Of a stretch of 64,000 bases of DNA, positions 42,501-51,500 are shown piece by piece. The position numbers and the translations under genes were made by a program. Numbering within the stretch: position 1 is the first letter of the stretch; the number at the start of each line of letters is the position of its first letter. Origin of the DNA: Bolinopsis microptera (taxonomy: Eukaryota > Ctenophora > Tentaculata > Lobata > Bolinopsidae); the NCBI RefSeq assembly GCF_026151205.1, contig NC_087076.1, positions 19,649,919-19,713,918 on the forward strand, written 5' to 3'. The notes under the pieces were generated by a model, which saw only the letters and a list, made by a program, of their open reading frames with translations, made no database searches and had not been told where the DNA came from.

Positions 42501-45500
42501 CGTAGGGGTCCTAACTACCATATTCCGTTGAGAAATCCTTGTGAACATTCAAATCCAACGGAATGCCACTTTTCCCCTTACTATATGTCCATTTTCTACC
42601 TGTAAAATACAGTCTCACGAGCTACTCTGTGCGCGCAAGGGACTTTATGACGTCATCGCCAAAATAATACAAACGCTAATTACACGCGTTAGAGAGCAGT
42701 TAGAGATTTAGGAATTTCGACTCGTTGCTTAGTTTGCTATTTGTCACAATCTGTCAAAATATGAGGATAACTTTTTTTTCAGTTAACTGGTCCTTTAATA
42801 TTGTAATGAAAATTTGTCTCTCCTTGTTCTTCTGATCAGCCTTTTCATATAATCATTATGATTGCAAAATGTGTCCATTAAGTGCCTTGATCGCAATCAC
42901 CAGCTTTAACTCGTTCTGCTATTATAATAAATGCCACAATTAAAGTGGACTTTCAGTTATCAGACAAACAAAAAGCATAAGATTTGGAGAACTGTTATAT
43001 TAATATTATCAAATAATATTATGTTATGTTAAACTAATTACAACACTACAAATCTATTACATTTATTGAGAATTATGTAATGTAACGTGATGGAAATATT
43101 TTAAACGGGCATATCCTGTCTAAACCCAGGATGCATTACTATATACTAGCAGGAACCCGTCTACCCTAAAGTGGTGTCAAGACTCGAGAGACTAAAATAA
43201 TTATTACCTATTTAATTTGCGTTTTTGACACCACTTGGGAGTCCAAATTTTGGGCACTAAAATTCTTATTCCTTGGCCAATTTTTTACTTTTTCATGCTG
43301 ATTTGAAGGCCATCAAAGCATTTGACCCAGTCAAAAAAGTTTCAGTTGTATATCTTTTACGGTTTTTGCGGAAAGTCGCGTTAAAGTTGATGCCATGGTG
43401 TCAGTAAAATGGCACGGAACCATATATATCGTCTCGCTTTATATATAGTAAGATATATGAAGAATTCGTTGTAACTTTGTTTGAAAAGCATTAATATTAT
43501 AAAAGCTTTGAATTTCCTTAAAATCCCTTAAAACCATTTCCCGAACTTTACGAACACAAACGGAATAATATCTATTTCAAAGCCAATGTACGACGTACGA
43601 TTCCTGGAGCAATAAAACAGAAATGCTTAATGCATCAGATACTTAATATTTATAAGACGGTGCTCCGTTTGATGCAAACTGTCGCCGAATCCTATTCAAG
43701 GCCAACCCGTGCTTCACGGGAAGTTATCTTGCCTTATTAATATCAGCACACCCAACTATTTTAAGTCAACTCTGAACATTTGCACAACTTTCAAGACTTC
43801 AAGCTCTATCATGGAAGTTATTAATTCTGTCGACTAGACGCGATGAAGCAGTCGATAAACTAATCATACCAGTGCAGCATATCCAGGACTAAAGTGCTTC
43901 ATACAAAATTGAGAGACTCGCGCGATAATTGTTCTAGATATTAACGTGAAGTTTGTCGCCATATTTAGACTTAGAAAGCTTATAAAGTGATTGGTGAATG
44001 ATATATCGTTTAACTGGAAAACTTGCATAAGGGGGCAGGGGGGGTCTTTATGAAATTTCTCTCGAAATTGATTTTATAGTTGTTTATGATAGAGGGGAGT
44101 GATATATATATCTGCTTCTTTTAGTTCCATGGAAAAATATTGTTCCTAGCCGAAATTATTGCCGGTCAAAGGTCAGTGCTTATGTGTTATTGTATTGTGC
44201 GAGCGATTTTCAATCACGCGCCCTGAAAATCCAGTCTAAAAATCTATCTTCTCCTACATTTTTTGAGCAATCACCTTGCAACTTTCAGGATATGTTCTAA
44301 GGACCATTTAGAAGATTCTGGTCTATCATAATCTTAAGATAGGCCTTTTAGAAAAGGCCTTTATTCGATTTTGAAAAACAAGGTCCAAGATATTTTTAAA
44401 AATCGAATAAAAAATTTTCTAAGTCCTATCTTAAAATTCTGATAAATCAGAATCTCCTAAATGGTCCTTAGAACATAATATCCTGAAAGTTTCAAGGTGA
44501 TTGCTAAACAAATTTAGGAGAAGATATATTTTTAGACTCAATTTTCAGGGCGCGCGATTGAAAATCGCTCGCACAATACAATTACACATAAGAGCTGGCC
44601 TTTGACTGGCAATAATTTCGGCTAGGAACAATATTTTTCCATGATAGGACCAAAAACAGCTGATATATATCACTCCCCTCAATCAGAAACAACTATAAAG
44701 TCAATTTCGAGAGAATTTCCATAAAGGCCCCCCTGCCCCCTTAACTTCAACCGACGTGTCAGTTTTCCTGAAGTTACTTTTAGTTAACGTAAATGAAGTT
44801 ATTAAACGTAAATGCAAGATATTGAAGATGTAGTCTTGCCTCGAAGGTTATAATCAATTCGTTTTAAATGCAAAATACCAAAGCTACCCTGATCATTCTG
44901 AGCCGAAAATATATAATTTTTCGGTATTTTGAAGTCCGTACCTACATTCGGAAGGTTGTGGATGTAATACTGATTGGTTTCATATACCTACTAATTATAG
45001 AAAACGTCAGATTTAAAGGAAAATGCGCAATTTGATGCGGAGAACTGAAAAAATCGCGATTTGTCGTGAGGCCAGGATCTGAAAAATCGCGATACAGCAC
45101 ATGCTGCAAAAAATTCGAATATTTTAGACCACGCCCATTCAATATTAAAACACCTATATTGTTCTCTGTGAACATGTTGGGCGCCTAATTTTTTCTGAGA
45201 CGGTAGATTATTACATTTTGCATCTGATCTGAAAAAATTATGTGAAACAGATTAGAAATGACGAAATTATCAAGCAATTTGTGTATCTCGTTAGCAAAAT
45301 TGATTGGGTGATTATGTGACACGACACCTTAATTGGGCAGCCTTAACGATTCCATAATGTTCAACGGGGTAGTTACCGGGGTCACCTTATCACGTGATTA
45401 GGTAAGCCAATCACCTGATCACACGTAATGAATAAACTCGTTATGCTTCGTATCTCGGTCATCTGAGAAGCTATAACTCTAATTTTTTCAGGACAAACGT

Positions 45501-48500
45501 CATTCGAATGGCCAAACACGATTCGACTATCCAAATTATCAAATAAATGCGAAAATGAATCTTCATTTGAAAAAAATGAACACGAATATTTTTCGAGTTG
45601 ACAAATTCCCCGAACCAGTGGTGGTAGTAAGTCATACCAGAAAGAATTATTTCAATTGGGCACTCAGTGACTGAGCTATAAAGGCCAACGTATGGGTAAT
45701 GACTTTTGGCCCACCCAGACCTGTTAGTTCTAAATTGCATTAAACTATAAAAGACTAAGTGCGTCTGTGACTATCTCGTGCCAAAAATAAATGAAAGCCG
45801 CTTTAATTTAACGTGTTAAAAGGTCTCAAAAGGACCAATTGTTCTTATTTGGGAAAGGTTTGCTGCGTAAATCCCCTAGAGCAATTAACCTAGTTCAACC
45901 TCTTTAAACTCCTTGAACCATAACGTGATATATATTTTTAAATAACTTTTACCTCTTTCAGGCTTGTGTTAGCTGTAGTGCTAAACCAATGCTGTTCGGG
46001 GAGAACAATATTTTTATCTGCTCGGTCTGCAATTTGGGAGAGGAACATCTAACTCTACGAGCTCTCAGTGATCGTGAATGTCTTCAATTGGCGGTGAGGT
46101 TTATAGTTGGTTACTGAATATAATTTGGAATATTGACGAATCAATCGAATGTATTGATTCAGCTTAGAAATATTCGTAAAACGAAAACTGTGGAACTGCA
46201 GAAATACTAATCTGAAGATCACGATATCGATGTTTTATTTAGCATCATGAATAGATAGTCAGTAAACACCATAATAAACAACTTATGATGATCACACCTG
46301 ACTAGTGTGTCTACTGACAAGTGTTCACTAACCACCCTAATCTATCAGATGTATCACGTGGTCATGACGCGTTACCGTGGTGACTTTCAACTCCCTGTGT
46401 GTCTCCGTATGAACACAACACCCCTGCTACAGGCCTGGGACCCGGTCAGGTTCCAGGATCTTCAGGTAAGAAACTCAGTTTCTGAGCTGGAGCTGACAAA
46501 TTCAACCAGATGTTATTACAATGAGCACTGAGCTGTGACTTTCAAGCGTTTGTTCTGGAGGATCATTGTTTTGAAAATTGCAGTGAATTGTGGTTACCTT
46601 TCAATTCATTCAATTTTTATTTTTACTGCGAATTTTGAGCTGCGTCATGCTTTCAACTTAACCTTTTGTTCTGCCGAATAATTGTGTCGCAAAGCTAGAT
46701 GAACTCAACCCACCTTTCAATTCAATAAATCTTTATTTGTACCTCAAAGAACGCGAGATGCGTCACATTTTCAAGCTTTTGTTGCGCTGAATCATTGTCT
46801 CACAAATCTAGATGAAATCGACCTTCCAATCTTAACTCATTAAATTTTAAGAGCAGTGAGAAACAATAAATATATATGATATATTATATATATTAACTAC
46901 TTTCTAACCTCTTCAGGTATGGACTCTCGCTCAAACAGCTATTGATAACCCTGACCTGTTTCAACCAGGAGCGAAGCACAAAAACACTACTTTATACAGG
47001 TATAGGATGGTTAAAGGCGCAGAAAAGCTCTCAAAGTATCAAGCCTGATCATAAGTTATAACTTAAATCCTGGAATTAAATGTTAAATACTGCATTTAAG
47101 CTAATAAGAAGCTATAAGAAGCTAATAAGAAGCTATAAGAAGCTAAGATTATGCTATAAAGAGGGTATGATATTTTACAAAATGAAACGGCGTAAAAGCA
47201 ATTGCAGTATAAAGAATTAACCCGAACAGTAAAGTGTTAAATCCTCGCCCTAACCTATGTTGTGAGAAACTTTCCGATTAGGCGCTAACTCCCCAAACAA
47301 AACTTTGATCAGCAAATAGAACAGAAAGAGCGTTTATATACTATAGAAAACGGAGTTCTCTTAGTGTTTAGTGTATGCTAGTCAAGCTCTAGTCACGTAG
47401 CACGAACGGCAGGGCGTACCGAATAGTAGAAATGAAACGAGTAACTAAAAAGGATCTAATTAAATATAAAGGAAAAGTAATACAAAGTGAACGTCAACAG
47501 ATAAAAACTTCAAAGTGTTCGCTCTAATCGATTGACGTGACTAATCACAAATGGTAGTGCTCAGTCAGACTGGCTACCGTCAATTCGAATCCCTTAAAGT
47601 GATTAAGGGGCAACTAAGAAGTGAGCTCTCCACTTCCGGCTCTTCGGGTATACTCTCAAAACTCGTCACGCCATACTGCGTGACGGCACAACGCATCTGC
47701 TTGTACCACGTGACACGCCGTCTCGCCAATAAGCACTCCACTAGCAGTCACCCTGCATCCGCGAGGACCAACCACAGGTCTGGCTGTTAGTCAGGTGCAA
47801 AGTGAGCGGACGGCTCGTTACAGACAGTTAGTCTGACAGTAGTTCTGCCAGCCAACCGACTTACACTCAAAATGTGTAACTCCCAAATACGAACATATAA
47901 AAACATTGGTTAATATATACCCGGAAACACATACTAAATTCTACGTCCCGTAAACGTTATACTAAAACTAAGATATCCTAAAAGATATCTCTAAATACCA
48001 TATTACAACATCTCTACCCAAAAATTTTTTTCGAATATTTTAAAACAATAAAATAATCGCCCTTTTCAAAATTTAAATTTCAATGCTCCGACGCATCAAA
48101 AGTCCAAAACTTAAAAATAAATCAAGTCTCAAAATAAAATACACGGCCCTAACCCTGTGCATTAAATTTAAATCCTCAAAATCCTAAAGTTAAAACTGAA
48201 ATTGACTTCCACAAATCTTTCAAAACTTTCCAAAACCTTCAAATACTTCCCTTTTGCACCAAGTTGTAGAGTCTTTGGTGTTGAGTCTTCATCATTAGAT
48301 AGAGATGTATCGAATCGCTAAATCGTCCTTGACAAGCAAACAAAAAAGTCAAAATAAATTCGAAAGTTTCTACGTTTCCGCCACTAAAGCAGCCCTGAGC
48401 GAGTCGTGTTGCGAGTAAAGATCCTAATATCCCTATCAGTACTGTTCTGAAAGATAACAAGTGTTATACCTAAGTAAGGTACGGTTCCACTGCTAAATAC

Positions 48501-51500
48501 TAAGTGGAAAGTCTAGCTAAGTGAGTAAGACTATACTGTTCTGAAACTAGATTCTAAAGTAAGTGTACCTCCCTATCCGTGCATCTACCCGTCTTCTACT
48601 GGTTGAAGAGTTTTATAAGATCCGTAACTAGTCTAACGTTGTATCCTAGACGATCAGGTTGTCTCCGTTCCTCAGGTCTCCTAGTGTTATATCTGCGCTC
48701 CTCCCTCGGAGGGCTCTGTCTTCTTAGATCCACAGGAGAAAGCGATCCTGTTGTGTCAATGTCGTGCCCCGCTGTATCATATGACATAGAACTGCTATGA
48801 CCCATCGTTCCTTCACCAACAACCGGACTCGATGATCTTCTAGCGGCCGATCTCTCTCTAGCTGGAGTGAAGAATTCTGCAGAATTATCAACTGTTTCTA
48901 CACTATCGCCTGAGGGAATGTTATGTGTGAGAGGTGTTACCGTACGAAAACTAGGATTTATAGAATTCAAATCTAGTTGAGCAGGTCTATTAACAGCCCT
49001 ATGAGTTGAACTAAAACTAGGTTGCTTGTAAATGCTAGCTGCACCATCCTTCTCCAGACGAAACTTCTTCGGATGAACCTCTCTTCTCCTCACAACTGGT
49101 GCTCTTCTCAGTTGAAAATCTGTCTCCTCTTCACTATTACTATCGGAATAATCTACAAATCGCTCCGATGAGTCCGTCTTTAACTCAGCTCCACTGCTCT
49201 TAGCCTTATTGTAAATGTATGCCTGAGGTGGCTTACTTGCTGTACACAAGACCCCTCTCTCTAGAGAGCTTACATCTCTAGTAACCGCTGAAACATTTTC
49301 CACCGCAACTACTGATGCCTTCTCTGTAGTATCAGCCTGAGTAAGACTACAATTGCAATGGTGGCTATCAACTTCAGGCGTAATCTGAACAACGTTTACT
49401 GTGCTATGGTCATCACTAAAATTCTCATCAAACAAGAACCCCGGAATCATACTATCCTCAACACTCAACTCATTGCAAGATTCCTCGATCATATTACTGC
49501 AATCATCCTTAACCACTGTCTCGCTGCTAACCGGTACCTGCAGCCTCTTAAACAGTATCGGGTGTTTACATCTATAATGTTCACGTGTCACCCGGTTTAC
49601 TCCCTCTAAGGCAGCTTCAAGACTAAAAGTGCAACTGCTACTAATGCTCGCTACATTTTCTCGAGATTTACCATAACCCTGGTATTTATAGCGGTTAAAT
49701 CCACCACACTTCTGGTTTCTCTTCCCCGAGATATGCTTCGTGGTAAAAGTACAGTTAGCAAGCTCCTGAAGCTTCCTGATGACAGAAGACGACACTTTCG
49801 AAAATCTCATTACAATCTCATAAATACGTGTGTTTTTGACCGCGGGTGACCTCCTCTTAAATCTAGGGCCACCCTTTAGAAGTTTAAAGGCACCTGACTG
49901 TTAGGTCTATACACTCTGTTCCAACTCTGTTGGCCATAACCACTCTGATATGAAGACCCTCTGTCTTGATATCTACCTCTATTACCAGCTAATCTGCTCG
50001 GACAGTTCCTCTGAAAATGTCCAATATCACCACACTCCCAACAACCTTCCAACTGATGGCGAACGTTACGATCATCATTTCTCATGGTAGCTTAATCTCA
50101 CAAATACGAGCTATCTATCTAGATTTAACTGTACTGCGAAGCTTACAAACGGCTGTAAAACTGGGTGCTTGTTAAAACGATAGCACTGAACTGGAATATA
50201 CAGGTACCACAAAATGCGTAGCAACACTTACCAATTCTAGTAGGAAGTACTCAAGATCTAGAACAACCTCCAACGTAATTCTTCTGAACTGCGACGTACA
50301 CCGAACTTAGCTTAGCAAATGACAACGTTAGGATCTAATCGAAACTATACTGAATATAGGTGATAATAGAAGGATCACGAGCAAAAATAGCAACACTAAA
50401 AGTGGCCTCCAGATATAGAAAACGGAGTTCTCTTAGTGTTTAGTGTATGCTAGTCAAGCTCTAGTCACGTAGCACGAACGGCAGGGCGTACCGAATAGTA
50501 GAAATGAAACGAGTAACTAAAAAGGATCTAATTAAATATAAAGGAAAAGTAATACAAAGTGAACGTCAACAGATAAAAACTTCAAAGTGTTCGCTCTAAT
50601 CGATTGACGTGACTAATCACAAATGGTAGTGCTCAGTCAGACTGGCTACCGTCAATTCGAATCCCTTAAAGTGATTAAGGGGCAACTAAGAAGTGAGCTC
50701 TCCACTTCCGGCTCTTCGGGTATACTCTCAAAACTCGTCACGCCATACTGCGTGACGGCACAACGCATCTGCTTGTACCACGTGACACGCCGTCTCGCCA
50801 ATAAGCACTCCACTAGCAGTCACCCTGCATCCGCGAGGACCAACCACAGGTCTGGCTGTTAGTCAGGTGCAAAGTGAGCGGACGGCTCGTTACAGACAGT
50901 TAGTCTGACAGTAGTTCTGCCAGCCAACCGACTTACACTCAAAATGTGTAACTCCCAAATACGAACATATAAAAACATTGGTTAATATATACCCGGAAAC
51001 ACATACTAAATTCTACGTCCCGTAAACGTTATACTAAAACTAAGATATCCTAAAAGATATCTCTAAATACCATATTACAACAATACCTAATAGGTAATAA
51101 TATGATTACCACCTAGTTTATATTATGATCCTATACGATCATACGTCATTAGTATGCCAGAAATCCTGAGAGCAAATATGATAGACATCGGACAAGCGAA
51201 CACTCAGAGGCTTGGAATACTTAACTAAATTGCTTGTAGCTCATTATTTAAAGTTAATGACAGTGTCATTGGTTAGATTGGTAATAAAGCAGCCACTAAT
51301 AAAAGCAAACGACAGAGTCCCAGCTTGTACAGTACAGTTTGATATATTGGTGCCCGACGGTAGGATGGGTTTCTATTGTCAAATATACACTGTACAGTAG
51401 TCAATGTACAGTGTAGATGCGCAGAGAATCACACACTTCACAGATTCAACAAAAAATGAAAATGAGTGTAAATCAAAACGACAATAATTGCAGAAAAAAA

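Larger units (their letters stand above)
36084..42798. mobile_element. 6.7-kb block bounded by TTAA and inverted ends (piggyBac-like?)
   Basis: Left end TTAAAGGACCAGTTAACTG (36084-36102); the right end is its exact inverted copy ending in TTAA at 42795-42798. The next 180 bp also match loosely in inversion, sharing ACGCGTGT and TGACGTCATAAAGTCCCT. TTAA duplication plus inverted ends is the piggyBac signature. No transposase was seen. The interior holds an RT relic and the giant inverted repeat, so it may be one composite element or two inverted MITEs. About 120 bp outside each end (35945-36080 and 42850-43015) are related to each other in direct orientation. Confidence 0.5.
47342..51082 (-). 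mobile_element. Young non-autonomous Ty3/gypsy-like LTR retrotransposon, antisense in an intron
   Basis: Two 669-bp LTRs (47342-48010 and 50414-51082) appear identical or nearly so, flanked by ATAC (47338-47341, 51083-51086). In the minus orientation the LTR begins TGTTGTAATATGG. The 2.4-kb interior starts with TCTGGAGGCC, a candidate primer-binding site two bases from the 5' LTR, and ends in TTTTTGGGTAGAGA, a purine-rich tract next to the 3' LTR. It encodes a nucleocapsid-type zinc knuckle and a pol-tail-like frame, but no protease, RT core or integrase, so mobilisation would need another element. Confidence 0.9.

Noticed and set aside
39292-42548. Identical 74-codon frames in the two palindrome arms as a duplicated gene
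   Set aside because: Identity follows from the inverted repeat; the frame has no recognisable domain and AT-rich codon use.
47551-50862. Two identical 79-codon plus frames
   Set aside because: They lie in the LTRs and are copies by definition; no similarity to a known product.
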